The notes under the pieces: generated by a model
Database searches by the model: none
What the model was told of the DNA's origin: nothing
The model's input: only the letters and a program-made list of their open reading frames with translations
In this document: positions 44,371-57,400 of the stretch, piece after piece
Layout of the letters: the number at the start of each line of letters is the position of its first letter
Numbering within the stretch: the first letter of the stretch is position 1
Origin: Hordeum vulgare subsp. vulgare
Taxonomy: Eukaryota; Streptophyta; Magnoliopsida; Poales; Poaceae
DNA length: 64,000 nucleotides
NCBI RefSeq assembly: GCF_904849725.1
Contig: NC_058519.1
Coordinates: 110,596,881 to 110,660,880, forward strand
Reading direction: 5' to 3'
Program-made: the position numbers and the translations under genes

Positions 44371-46877
44371 AGAGGACGAATTATTATGTTCCTGTTTTTT
44401 TTCTTTCTTCTTTTTCTTTTCCTTTTCTTCTTGTAGTATTTTGTTAGTTGCATATACCCCATAATCTGCCTCCGGCACATGGGAACCCGGTAACTGGGAT
44501 CGCCCCATCATTTTTTTTGAATGTTATGCACACCAATTCGTTGGCACCGGTATCTCGTCGAGTTAACGGAACCAGAATATGTTGTGACTGTCATTGCATG
44601 CATGTTGCAACCATGGCATACGATCTTGTGTTGCTCGTATCTTTTAGATCGTAACTCCGTTGGAATTGGTCCATATATGTAAATGGACTAGTATGACGCG
44701 TAGTCTCACGTGAATCACTTTACTTTGCGGTTTAACAAACCTAAAATGTGATTAGAACAAATCTGGACAAAATTAAGATTTAACACGTGGGGTCATTTCG
44801 GAGATGCTATATGTCGTTTCCGGTCTCATTTCAAATGCCTAGCTAGGTAGATTAATTTGTGCTTCACCCTCATGCCATGTTTAACAACATTTAATATATC
44901 CGTGTACGTGAACGGGAGTGAACTAAATAATTCAACGTGGAGTTTCATCGATATGCAACTCGTTGCATATTGAGCTTCACTTAATGTGTAGTGTTTGATT
45001 GTTGTGATTGGCATGCCTTGCATTAGACCGTTCATGCATCATATGTGTCTTGCATCATGTGGTGTATATTTGTGTTGATGATTGTTTCCGGTTTCCTTTG
45101 TCTCGTTAGAGTTCCGCAAGCGTGTCGGAAAGTGAGGACCCGTTCGACTACGTCGGTTCGTCTGCTTCACAGAGGCATTCTTCTTCCAAGCGGGATCTCA
45201 GGCAAGATGACCATTTCCCCAGATACCATTACTATCATTGCCATGCTAGTTTTATCGCTTTTATCGATTATGTCTTGTTGCCTACCACCTGTTAAATATC
45301 AGCCTCTCAACAATGCCATGTTAACCTTCAACCTATTCGACCTAGCAAACCACTGATTGGCTATGTTACCGCTTGCTTCACCCTCTGTTAGCATTGCTAG
45401 TTGCAGGTGCATTGCTTCCATGCGAAAGCATGGGTTCCTTGTTATATCACCATATTAATGCTATTTAATTTATTGGACCTATATACTTGGTAAAAGGTGG
45501 AAGGCTCGGCCTTTCTAGCCTGGTGTTTTGTTCCACCTTTGCCCCCTTAGTTACCGGCTACCGGTGTTATGTTCCATAAACGAGCGCTCCTAACACGATC
45601 GGGGTTGTTATGGGGACCCCCTTGATAATTCGTTTTAGATTAAAGCTGGTCTGGCAAGGCCCAACTTTGGTACTACATTTGCCTAATGACCTAATAATAA
45701 TGCATAGTGACCCGCCGGCACCCGCGAACTATTTTATCAACCCCCGGGCCAGTGCTCCTCATGAGTGTTGGTCCAAAACAGAGCACTGTGCGGGGCTACC
45801 GCGAGGAAACTCGAGGTTTGGCACTTGTACGCGTCGCTTATCCGTCGTGTCCTGAGAACGAGGTACGCGACTCCTATCGGGATCGTCGACACGTCGGGCG
45901 GCCTTGCTGGATTAGTTTTACCTTTGACGAGATATCTTGTGCATCGGGATTCCGGTGATGCTTTGGGTAATCTCAGAGTTGAGGTTTTCCACTAGGGAAT
46001 CCGACGAGATCACGAGCTTCGTGATTGAGGATTTCTATGCGGCTTGTGGTAATTTGTGATGGACTAGTTGGAGCACCCCTGCAGGGTTAAATCTTTTCGG
46101 AAAGCCGTGCCCGCGGTTATGTGGCAACATGGAAACTTTATTTAACACTGGTTCTAGATAACTTGAAGTTAACTTAATTAAAATATGCCAACTGTGTGCG
46201 TAACTGTGACTGTCTCTTTCGTGAGTTCTTTCTCCGACCAAGGACACGGCGGGGTTATGTCTGACGTAGGTAGGTGTTTAGGATCATTCATTTGGTCATC
46301 AGTAGTTCACGTCTGCTATGCGTAGATCTTCCCCCTCTTATTTCTTGTACTCGTAAGTTTAGCCACCAAATATGTGCTTAGCCGCTGCTGTGACCTCACC
46401 ACTTAACCATACCTCACCCATTAAGCTTTGATAGTCTTGATACCTTTGGAAATGAGATTGATGATTCCCCTGTGGCTCGCAGATTACTACAACACTAGTT
46501 GCAGGTACAGGTAAAGGTTCCTTGATGCGAGCGCGTTGATTGTTCATTTGGAGTTGCTTCTTCTTCTTCTTCTTCATCGATCTAGGACGGGTTCCAGGCC
46601 GGCAGCCTGGGATAGCAAGGATGGACGTCGTTCTTCTTTTGTCGTTTATTTTCGTCCGTAGTCGGACCCTGCTCTTACTCTTGATGAATATGTAATGTAC
46701 TGATGTGACTCTGTTGTAGCTTGTGGCGAGTGTAAGACAATTCTATATATATCTCTTCTTTTCAGTACATGTACTTGTAACGATATCCATTCTTGCGACA
46801 CGACGAGATGCGCTTCTATCCCTGATGAGGCCTTCGTGCCAAATTGAGGATAGGGTCGCATCTTGGGCGTGACAAGT

Positions 46878-46889
46878 TGGTATCAGAGC
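46878..46889 (+). promoter_or_regulatory. Primer binding site of the LARD (tRNA-iMet)
   Basis: TGGTATCAGAGC, the complement of the initiator tRNA-Met 3' end, 3 bp after the LTR. Confidence 0.95.
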
Positions 46890-49800
46890 AAGGACCGACC
46901 TAGGAGCCCCCTTGATTGATCGAACTTGGCGGAGTCGAGTCTAGTGAAAAACTGCTTTGAGTCTAGTTATGTATCGGAGAGTAGGATTCTTTTTTCTCCT
47001 CTTCTATGCTCTGGTGAGGAATCTTGACGTAATAATTTAATTCTACTCTTGTTCTCACTCAAATTTTTTTTAGGATCACGCGGATATTATTGGAATCTAT
47101 ATGATGCCGATGTGACGGAGTTCTGTCTTGGTGCCTCCTATCTGCTTTAAGTTTCAGGGGAGTTGAGCTCCAGGAGATTCTTGAGCACATCGTTATCATT
47201 CAGATTTCCTAGTATCTCAGAACGAAGGACGTTCGTAATTGCTTCAATACTAGTAGTGGCGAGATAACCCCGATGTCCGCAGTACTGGTGCAGATTGTTC
47301 GGGAGTACTGCCATACTTTGTATCGTTGTGATCACGAGGGTCTGTAATAGGTGAAGGTCCGAGATTCTCGTTGTGTGTTGACGGATGTGATACAGGTGAC
47401 GGGTTAGTATAGGAGTTGTGTGATATTACTCCTTGTATCCGTGTACCAGATTGCATGACCAGATATGTCGGGAATTCATAGGTGGGAATTCAAGTAGTTG
47501 CTTATAGGACAATCTTCCAACAAATGCATGATGTTAGGTTGGGGTTCGACATCTAATGGATTCGTTTGTTCACGGTCGACTTACAGCGGTACACGTTGTG
47601 TCTTAAAGAGTCCTTGTAGCTTGCTACGACTCGGGGACGCTTCGTATGTCGGGTGCACTGCCTTGCACTTGATGGCTACTGTAAAATCGAGCCCGTGCGA
47701 TCCTGTCCACGAAAATATCGTACGAAATCTTTCTCATGAGTTTGTTCTGGCTTATTTCATAAGCCTCATCCTTTGTTTTGTTGAATATGGTAATTCAAGT
47801 TGCTTCGATGTCCAGTGGTGATTTCAGATCTTTTCTAAGAGGTGTCCTCATATTTTTTATGAGAGTATTAATTCTTTTGCTCTATCAATTGTCTTATCAA
47901 TTCCTTTCAACCGGAGTCATTGTATCAATTCCATTCAACCGGTGTGCTTCTCTTCAGTGAATTCCATCCTCTCCAATTTTGCAAGATCAATCTTTTAATT
48001 CTTTCCGGAGTTTGCCTCATCTGGCCCAAGTTGTCTTTGTTTTTCCCCGCCCTCCCACCCTTTTCTTCAGCGTTTGGATTTCATCCAAGTGCCTTCTTAT
48101 TCAGTGATGCTTCCGCTATCTCTTCTTCCTTTTTGTAGCCGGTGATTCATTATGAACATTCTCAGGAGTCGAGTTCATCATTTCTTCATTTTGTTCCTTC
48201 CCGGTGAATTTAATTCAGTTGTCCATGTTCATCGTATCCTATTCATCCTTGTAATTTTTCCCATGTTGGAAATTCTCATCAGTCTTCTTATTGTCATTTC
48301 TCTCTATTCTATCTGGAGTGCTGAAGTTATCTCAGTAGTTCTTGTTTTCAATTTTTCTCAATTAATTCGAGGTGCTAACCTCATCTAGTTCTCTTCATAC
48401 CGGTGCAATATCTCTCTTCTAAGCAATCTTTTCTAACGGTGGGTTCTTTGAGTGGGCCCATAACCCACAGGTTTTTCCCACGATCTTTCCTGGCTCTTTT
48501 GATCTTTTCGCGGAGATCATTAAATCTTTTCAACTATGACGTAAGTATGAATTTCATCAGTCATATTCTTTCTTTAAGATCTATTCGAATTATTCTCATA
48601 TTTGGCTCAACCTTACATTCTTCTTTATTCCGGAGTGTCTCAGCATTCTTGGTGTTGTTGCTCGTCATCATTCTCAGTTTGCAAAATCTGAAGGAGTGTT
48701 TCTATCAAATCTTGGTCCATTCTCTTGAAGATTGTCATCTCAGCTTCGTGTTATCCTCTCATTTGTTGTCAATCATGAGTAATCCCTTTCGTGCTATCCG
48801 GTGCTTTTCTGAGTTGTTTTTATTTCTCGTCCTCCGAAGGCCATCATTTTAGAAGATTATTCGTTCTCAGCTTTCAGCTTTCATCCGCAATTCTTCTCAA
48901 TTGTGTCTCTTCGTTCATCTCTCGATTATTCCGGTGCCTTATTCAAGTTTTCTGTTAGGTGGCTCAAGATCTTTTCATTCTCTTGTATCTCCCTTAATTC
49001 TTGGTTTTCCCATTCAATTGTGAATTCTCAACGGTGCTTTCTTCAATTATGCTTCAAGTGGTGCTTATCTCTCTGTCTCTTCAAGATCATTTCAAGAAGA
49101 ATAAGTGGTATGCTAAATCCGTTGCTTGTCATCAATTAAACTTGATGAAGGATGAGCATAACATAATTCTTATTCTTGTTCATAGTAATATGAGTTCTTC
49201 TTCCAGAGTGGTTCATTATGTCAATTCCTTTTTCTCAAGTGTGCTTATCTTTTCTTTTCCGGAGTTCCAAGTTTTCTCAAGTATCTCTTTGTGAGGCATC
49301 ATCTAAATCTTGGCAAGGTCATAATCATATTCTTTTCTACCTTCATATCTTTGCATTGTTCATTTGTATACGGAGGTCCTTCTTGGTGGTTCATCAAGGT
49401 TTCTATCCATTCTCAAGTGTTCTTCAAGATTCGTGTTGGAGAACCTCAAGTATCCTTTCTCTTGTGTTTCTATGTGCAATTGTTCTTCCTTTATCCGTTG
49501 AGGTGGTATTATAGTATTCTTGTTAGTGTAGGAGCCTCGAAGAGATTTCCTTTCAAGTACGAGATAATTAAATCCACCAATTCTATGATCATGAGATATT
49601 TTCAACCCATGATTTCTTCATTGAGCTATCTTGGTTTGGACTTCACCCAAAGCTTTTCCTATGGATTGTGCTATCATGGTGCTTGTCATTAATCCCAGTT
49701 CTCAATGCACCCTCTTGGTGTAAGAAGTTTTGATATCTTTGCTTTCATCTATCCTTGGTTCTTGTAGTGGTTGGTTGTCACCTCATATTTGTTGAGATGA

Positions 49801-50282
49801 TTTTCATAAGCCTACTACTATCTTGTTTTTTTTCGTTGTTGGTTTTCCAACTACTACATCAATTCTCTGTCCGGAGGCTCTTCAATTCTATTATTCTGTT
49901 CTTCATTCCCTTCTTCCGTATGAGCTAGTTCCTATTCTATTGTTCCGGAGGCATTGTGATGTTGCTCTTTTGGGTCTATTATGTTGTTCTATCAAGATCA
50001 TGGTGTTCCCTTGTTCTATTTAGTTGTTTGTTATGTATTTTGTCTAATTCTCTCTTCTTATCGAATTTTTTGTCCCATTTTCCTACCGAAGTGCTGCCGA
50101 AATTTTCCGTGAATTCTTCCTTCTTTCTAATATCATTCTCATCTCTTTGTAACCTTCAAGGATCGTTGGTTTCACTCGTTTGTCAAAGAAGCGACTAAGT
50201 TTTTACCTCTTGTCCTTTCTCATCCTCTCCCCCCTTTCATTCTTGGATCTCGGGGCGAGATCCTCTTGTAGTGTAGGAGAGT
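46890..50282 (+). other. LARD internal domain, non-coding
   Basis: About 3.4 kb with no gag, protease, RT or integrase motif on either strand. From about 47740 the plus strand is very T- and C-rich, with recurring TTCCGGAG/TTCCGGTG and TCTCAAGTG-like motifs; the open frames there (for example 48403-48852) are Phe/Leu/Ser-rich by composition. The polypurine tract is GTAGGAGAGT at 50273-50282. LARD internal domains are known to be conserved as RNA rather than protein. Confidence 0.85.
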
Positions 50283-52751
50283 TGTGACAGCCCGATGCCG
50301 ACGTTCCAGAAGATTCCCCTTTCTTTCCATTTTCATCGTGTGGGTATTTTCATTTGTCGCATCATCATAGCATCATTCGCATCATCTGCATTGCATTGGC
50401 GTCTCCGTGCCGCCAGTTTTCAAAACTTGCATCCGTTGTTAGTTGCCGGTTCTCATCGTTGTTCGTTCTGAGCCCCACCACACGCGCACGCGCACGCGGC
50501 ATCGTCAAAACCCTGTTTTAAAAGTGTGCATAAAACTTTCTCTGATTGGGTTGAGATTTGACGTGCCGTCTTATTTTAATATAGGTAGACCGCCTGTTGA
50601 GTTTCGTCGCAATTGAAGTCCGTCTGGTACCCGAACGGTCGACCATAGAGGCACCGTATTCGGTCTATCGTCGGGCGTCTTTTGGTGTTTGAAACCCCGA
50701 TGCTGGGCTGCCCATTTTCCCTCTCATCTCCGGCTAGCCTCTTTGCACAGTGCACCGACCTGCGCGCAATCCAGTCCGAAAACCTCCCGGAACCCGAGCC
50801 CGACGGTCGTGACCGTTGGATCCGGATCAACCCCGTTTTACCGCAAACTGTCTTTGGTTTGTCCAGTGAACTTCCTAACCTATTTATCTCGACCACCCGG
50901 TCTAAATCGGAGGGTCGAGATGAACCTACAACTAACCTGCTAGCTATATTTGGACCGTAGACTAATCCACCCAAAACCTAATTTTTAGGGATCCTTCCCC
51001 TGTCCCAACCGCCGCCGCCAACCCCTTGACCCATCTCCTTCCTCGGGATCTCTCCCGATCCATCCCCTAGCCCCACCTTGCTTTCCCCACCAAGACAACC
51101 GGCAACGAGAGCCCGAGCCGAACCATTGTAGCCAGCCACCCGATGGCTACCTCGCCATGTTGTCTCTGGACATGCCTGGCGACCAGAGCCCGCAGCTCCT
51201 TCGTCCCGTGCCTGCCGGACCTCGCCGCGTCCTGCCGCAGCCGGAGCACCATGAGGGTGCGTTCTGATAGCCTAGCACCGTCCTCCTCCCGCAGCTCTCT
51301 CTCTCCCTAATCTCATCTCTCTCGGTTCTCTCTCTCTCTCACAGGGACCTGTGTAGCTAACGCCGTCATGGGCGGATCTCGCCGCCTTGCATCTCGTCGG
51401 CCGTCTCTGTCACCTAGGCCAGTGCCTCGCCCGGCCTTCTCCTTCCCTGTGCTCTCCTCCTCTCTCTCCCGTAACCCCGCCTTTCTCTGTGTCTCTTGGT
51501 CCCTGAGCAGGAGTCCCGAGCCAAGCCGTTGCATGGACATGAGCCTGTCGCTGCCTTGGAGCTCCACCACCGGCCAGATGTGGTGCCCCAAGGGACGGAT
51601 CCTCCCATCCCCGCCGATCCAGACCAGCAGGTCCCGAGCGCCAACTCCTCCAGGCAGCCTCCTCCTCCAGCGCCTCCCTCGGATGCCTCTGTATTGCCAT
51701 GAACCTTGGCCTCTGTTTCCCCGATTGAGCCCGTTTCCTGTAACAAAAAAACTCAGTTTTGTCCTAGACCCATTTTGCTTGGTGAGGTTATATTCTGTAG
51801 CAGTTGTTATCTGCCGCAAGTAGTTCATTAGCGAGTTGGTTAGCGCAGCAGTGCTACCTCCTGGAGGACCAGGGATCAAATCCCCACGACTGCATAATTC
51901 TTCTTTTTGTTGTGTGTCTTTAGACTAGCAAGTTTGCCACTGTTATTGCATCTGCAGCCATTACCCTTCGTAATCATTAGCATCTGCAGGTCATTCTGGT
52001 TACCCTGTCAATCGACATGCAAGAGGTCCTGGGGTCAAATCCCATAGAGGACGAATTATTATGTTCCTGTTTTTTTTTTCTTTCTTCTTTTCCTTTTCTT
52101 CTTGTAGTATTTTGTTAGTTGCATATACCCCATAATCTGCCTCCGGCACATGGGAACCCGGTAACTGGGATCGCCCCATCATTTTTTTTGAATGTTATGA
52201 ACACACTTCCAATTCGTTGGCACCCGTATCTCGTCGAGTTAACGGAACCAGAATATGTTGTGACTGTCATTGCATGCATGTTGCAACCATGGCATACGAT
52301 CTTGTGTTGCTCGTATCTTTTAGATCGTAACTCCGTTGGAATTGGTCCATATATGTAAATGGACTAGTATGACGCGTAGTCTCACGTGAATCACTTTACT
52401 TTGCGGTTTAACAAACCTAAAATGTGATTAGAATAAATCTGGACAGAATTAAGATTTAACACGTGGGGTCATTTCGGAGATGCTATATGTCGTTTCCGGT
52501 CTCATTTCAAATGCCTAGCTAGGTAGATTAATTTGTGCTTCACCCTCGTGCCATGTTTAACAACATTTAATATATCCGTGTACCTGAACGGGAGTGAACT
52601 AAATAATTCAACATGGAGTTTCGTTGATATGCAACTCGTTGCATATTGAGCTTCACTTAATGTGTAGTGTTTGATTGTTGTGATTGGCATGCCTTGCATT
52701 AGACCGTTCATGCATCATATGTGTCTTGCATCGTGTGGTGTATATTTGTGT
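50283..52751 (+). repeat. 3' LTR of the LARD, truncated after 2,469 bp
   Basis: Collinear with 42603-45073. It ends in GTATATTTGTGT, after which the sequence is gag of element D (AGACAGACAGG...). The missing 1.8 kb would include the LTR 3' end. Confidence 0.9.
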
Positions 52752-54440
52752 AGACAGACAGGTCTAATCATTTCAACAAATCGCTCAAAATCCTCATCAT
52801 CCTTTTTCTTGGATGGTTTGGGAGGAAAGGGCATGGGTTTCTGAACCCATGGTTCCCTTTCTTTACCATGCTTCCTAGCAATGAATTTGTTCTTATCGTA
52901 TCTCCTATTCTTAGGTTGTCGGTTATCAAGGTCAACTGGTTCAATCTCCACATCCTTATCATTGCTAGGTTGAGCATCATCATGAACACCACTATCGATA
53001 TTATCATTAGGCTCATGTTCATCACCAGATTGCGTTTCGGCATCAGAAACAGAGACATCGTTTGGATTCTCAGGTGTAACAGCAACAGGGTTGCCAGCGT
53101 GCAAGTTCTTATCATCTTTCTTCTTCTTGCTAGGATGACTAGGTGCATCAGTGCTAACTCCTTGAGAATCTTGTTCAATTCTCTTAGGATGACCCTCAGG
53201 ATACAAAGGTTCCTTGGTCATTCTACCGCCTCTAGTGACGACTCTGACAGAATTGTCATTCAACTCATTGAGCAGGTCATTTTGAGCCTTAAGTACTTGT
53301 TCTACTTGAGTAGTAACCATAGAGGCATGTTTACTCAACAACTTAAGATCATTGACGTTTGTGTCCACACAAGCAGTTAAATAACTAAGCATACGAGCAT
53401 TCTGTTCCAATTGTCTGCTAACATAATCATTGAAACTTTGTTGTTTGGCAACAAAGTTATCAAATTCATCCAGGCATAAGCTAGCAGGTATATCAAAAAG
53501 AATATCGCCCTCATTGAATCTACGAAGAGAATTTACCTCTACTACCTGTGTCGGGTTATCAAGACCATGAATCTCTTCGATAGGTGGTAGATTTTTGACA
53601 TCTTCAGATTTAATGCCTTTCTCTTTCATAGATTTCTTAGCTTCTTGCATATCTTCAGGACTGGGGAATAGAATACCTCTTTTCTTCGGAGTTGGCTTCG
53701 GAGGTGGTTTGGGAATAGTCCAAGCGTTCTCATTACACAAGATATTGTTTAATAGAATCTCAGCTTGTACCACAGTTCGTTCCCTAAAAACACAACCGAC
53801 ACAACTATCTAGGTGGTCCTTAGAAGCATCGGTTAGTCCATTATAGAAGATATCAAGTATTTCATTCTTTTCAAGTGGGTGATCAGGCAAAGCATTCAGT
53901 AGCTGGACGAGCCTCCCCAAGTTTGTGGGAGACTCTCTTCTTCAACTTGCGCAAAGTTGTATGTTTCCCGCAAGGCAGCTTGCTTCTTATGGGCAGGGAA
54001 ATATTTCTCAGAGAAGTAGTACATCATATCCTGGGGACTACGCACACAACGAGGAGCAAGAGAAGTGAACCAAGTCTTAGATCATCCTTTAGCGAGAAAG
54101 GAAACAACTTAAGGATATAGTATTGGCGGATCTTTTCCTCACTCGCGAATAGGGTGGCTATATCGTGCAGTTTGGTAAGATGTGCTACAACCATTTCAGA
54201 CTCATAACCATGAAAAGGATTAGATTCGACCAGAGTGATTAACTGAGGGTCGACAAAGAATTCATAATCCTTATCGGTCACAAAGATAGGCGAAGTAGCA
54301 AACTTCAGGTCGTATTTCATCCTAGCGTTCAAAGATTTTTCTTTCCACTTGCGCAGTAAGTTCTCAAGATCATAGCTATCCTTACAATCAAGAAAGTCCT
54401 CAGCTATCTCTCCCTCCATAACATAACCCTCAGGCATATC
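52752..54440 (-). pseudogene. Element D gag, middle and C-terminal part
   Basis: On minus: MPEGYVMEGEIAEDFLDCK, YEFFVDPQLITLVESNPFHG, KLFPFSLKDD (capsid block, then a frameshift near 54100-53950), WGRLVQLLNALPDHPLEKNE, LDIFYNGLTDASKDHLDSC, a Lys/Pro-rich region and the DDEDFERFVEMIRPV end. It continues the N-terminal part at 59246-59592 across the inverted solo LTR. The right-to-left frame is cut at 52751 inside the motif that normally leads into the gag-pol junction. Confidence 0.88.
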
Positions 54441-57400
54441 TATCACGCCCAGGATGCGACCCTATCCTCAATTTGGCACGAAGGCCTCATCAGGGTTAGA
54501 AGCGCATCTCGTCGTGTCGCAAGAATGGATATCGTTACAAGTACATGTACTAAAAAGAAGAGATTTAAATATAGAATTGTCTTACACTCGCCACAAGCTA
54601 CATCAGAGTCACATCAGTACATTACATAATCATCAAGAGTAAGAGCAGGGTCCGACTAGGACGAAACAAACGAGAAAAAAACAAGAACGACATCCATCCT
54701 TGCTATCCTAGGCTGCCAGCCTGGAACACATCCTAGATCGACGAAGAAGAAGTAGAAGAAGCAACTCCAAATGAACAATCAATGCGCTCACGTCAAGTAA
54801 CCTTTACCTGTACCTGCAACTGGTGTTGTAGTAATCTGTGAGCCACAGGGGACTCAGCAATCTCATTTCCAAAGGTATCAAGACTACCAAAGCTTAATGG
54901 GTGAGGCATGGTTAAGTGGTGAGGTTACAGCAGCGGCTAAGCATATATTTGGTGGCTAACTTACGAGTAGAAGAAATAAGAGGGGGAAGATCTACGCATA
55001 GCGTACATGACTACTAATGATCAAATGAATGATCCTGAACACCTACCTACGCCAGACATAACCCCACCGTGTCCTCGATCGGAGAAAGAACTCATGAAAG
55101 AGACAGTCACGGTTACACACACAGTTGGCATGTTTTAATTAAGTTAACTTCAAGTTATCTAGAACCAGTGTTAAACAAAGTTTCCACGTTGCCACATAAC
55201 CGCAGGCACGGCTTTCCGAAAGATTTAACCCTGCAGGGGTGCTCCAACTAGTCCATCACAAATTACCACAAGCCGCATAGAAATCCTCAATCACGAAGCT
55301 CGCGATCTCGTCGGATTCCCTAGTGGAAAACCTCAACTCTGAGATTACCCAAAGCATCACCGGAATCCCAATGCACAAGATATCTCGTCAAAGGTAAAAC
55401 TAATCCAGCAAGGCCGCCCGACGTGTCGACGAACCCGATAGGAGTCGCGTACCTCGTTCTCAGGACACGGCGGATGAGCTAGACGTCGGGATCGCTAAAC
55501 CTCCGGGTGACCAGAGGGGCGCCGGACATCGCTCAGGTGGGACCAACACTCATGAGGAGCACTGGCCCGGGGGTGATTAAATTACTCCGCGGGTGCCGGC
55601 GGGTCCCTATGCATTATTATTAGGTTATTAGGCAAATGTAGTACCAAAGTTGGGCCTTGCCAGACCAGTCTTAATCTAAAACAAATTATCAAGGGGGTCC
55701 CCATAACAACCCCGATCGTGTTAGGAGCGCTCATTTATGGAACATAACACCGGTAGTCGGAAACTAAGGGGGCAAAGGTGGAACAAAACACCAGGCTAGA
55801 AAGGCCGAGCCTTCCACCTTTTACCAAGTATATAGGTGCATTAAATTAAATAGCATTTAATATGGTGATATAACAAGGAACCCATGCTTTCACATGGAAG
55901 CATCTGCACCTGCAACTAGCAACGCTATCAACATGGTTAAGCAAGCAGTAACATAGCCAATCAGTGGTTTGCTAGGATGAACACGTTGAAGGTTTCATGG
56001 CATTGTTGAGAGGCTAATATTTAACATGTGGTAGGCAACAAGACATAACGACAGAAACGATAAAACTAGCATGGCAATGATAGTAATGGTATCTGGGGAA
56101 ATGGTCATCTTTCCTGAGATCCCGCTTGTAAGAAGAATGCCTCCGTGAAGCAGACGGACCGACGTAGTCGAACGGGTCCTCACAATCCGTCACGCTGCGG
56201 AACTCTATCGAGACGAGGAAAACCGGAACAAGCATCAACACATGGAATTCACCACACGGTGCACAACACAAATGATGCATGAGCAGCTGAATATATGCAA
56301 GTCACGACATGACAATTCACACAATCAAACACTACACATTAAGTGAAGTTCAATATGCAACGAGTTGCATATTGACGAAACTCCATGTTAATTATTTAGT
56401 TCTATCCCGAGTAGATACACGGCAATATTAAATGTGATTAAACATGGCAACAGGTGAAGCGCAATTAATCTACCTATCTAGGCATTTTAAATGAGGTCGG
56501 AAATGACATATAGCACCTCCGAGACGACCTCACATGTTAATTTACAATTCTGTCCAGATCTGAACTAATGCATTTAATTTGGTTGTTAAACAGAAAAACA
56601 AATAGGTGCACGTGATTCTACGCATCATTTCAAGCAATCTACACATAAAGAACATCTCCAACGGAGCTACGGTTCAAAAGATACAAGCACCGCAAGATAT
56701 GATGGCATGAATGCAATATGTGTGCAACGACGGTCACGAGCACTTCAAAACATACAACTAGCAAGGGAAAATGAAACTACACGAGATTCTAAGCAAGTTT
56801 CATGGAGGACATGATCAAATCGGAGCTACGGTTCAACAACTACGAGCAAAACAAGAAATCACTACAAACTGCCAAAATCAGCCACATAACATTTTCTACG
56901 CCCCACAACTATGAGCTACTCAACTCCAATATACTCAACCAAGGCATGTCACGAAAGAGGGCAAGAAGCACTACCACAAACAACTAACAACAACTAGCAT
57001 GGCATCAAGGGTCACTAGGGAAAGAAGTCACAAAGTGGCATCCCACACACTATTTCAGACTTAGTGAAAATTACACCTCATGAAAGTGCAGTTTTCGATC
57101 TGAAGCAATATTGACAGAAGCAAAACCATAAGTTACAGGTCTCCAAATGGCATGAAAATTCACAGCATGCTAGATAAACACAAGGTTTACAACTTACTCC
57201 ATTGCACAAACCTCAAAAGATCTACAGATCAAAAGATAGAAGCAAGACAAGACAGCAACAAAATATAACAGATTCCAGACTTAGTAATATTTCAGCACCT
57301 CCAAATCAGCACTATTTCTAGCAAGTTGAGAGCAATCAAACCACACCTAAACATGCATTTCTATTGCAACCAAAAATACCGGGGGCTAGACAAAACATCA

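Larger units (their letters stand above)
42603..46874 (+). repeat. 5' LTR of the LARD (4,272 bp)
   Basis: Starts TGTGACAGCC and ends GGGCGTGACA. It contains a (CT)n microsatellite near 43615-43670, GC-rich frames at 43387-44050 that repeat in the other copy and are not genes, two tRNA-like cores, poly-T runs, and a TATA-like CTATATATATC at about 46743-46753 near the 3' end. It differs from the 50283-52751 copy at a few per cent of sites. Confidence 0.9.
42603..52751 (+). mobile_element. Sukkula-like LARD (large retrotransposon derivative), non-autonomous, 3' truncated
   Basis: Two direct copies starting TGTGACAGCCCGATGCCGACG (42603 and 50283), a tRNA-iMet primer site right after the first, and 3.4 kb between them with no gag or pol. 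LTR length (4.27 kb) and internal length match the Sukkula LARD family of barley and relatives as I know it. The second LTR stops at 52751, after 2,469 bp, and joins element D gag. The LARD must move with proteins from another element. Left flank CGTGG (42598-42602) has no partner because the right end is lost. Confidence 0.85.

Noticed and set aside
47498..50198. Series of Phe/Leu/Ser-rich plus-strand ORFs, possibly membrane proteins
   Set aside because: They come from T/C-rich LARD internal sequence; no consistent start, codon bias or motif.
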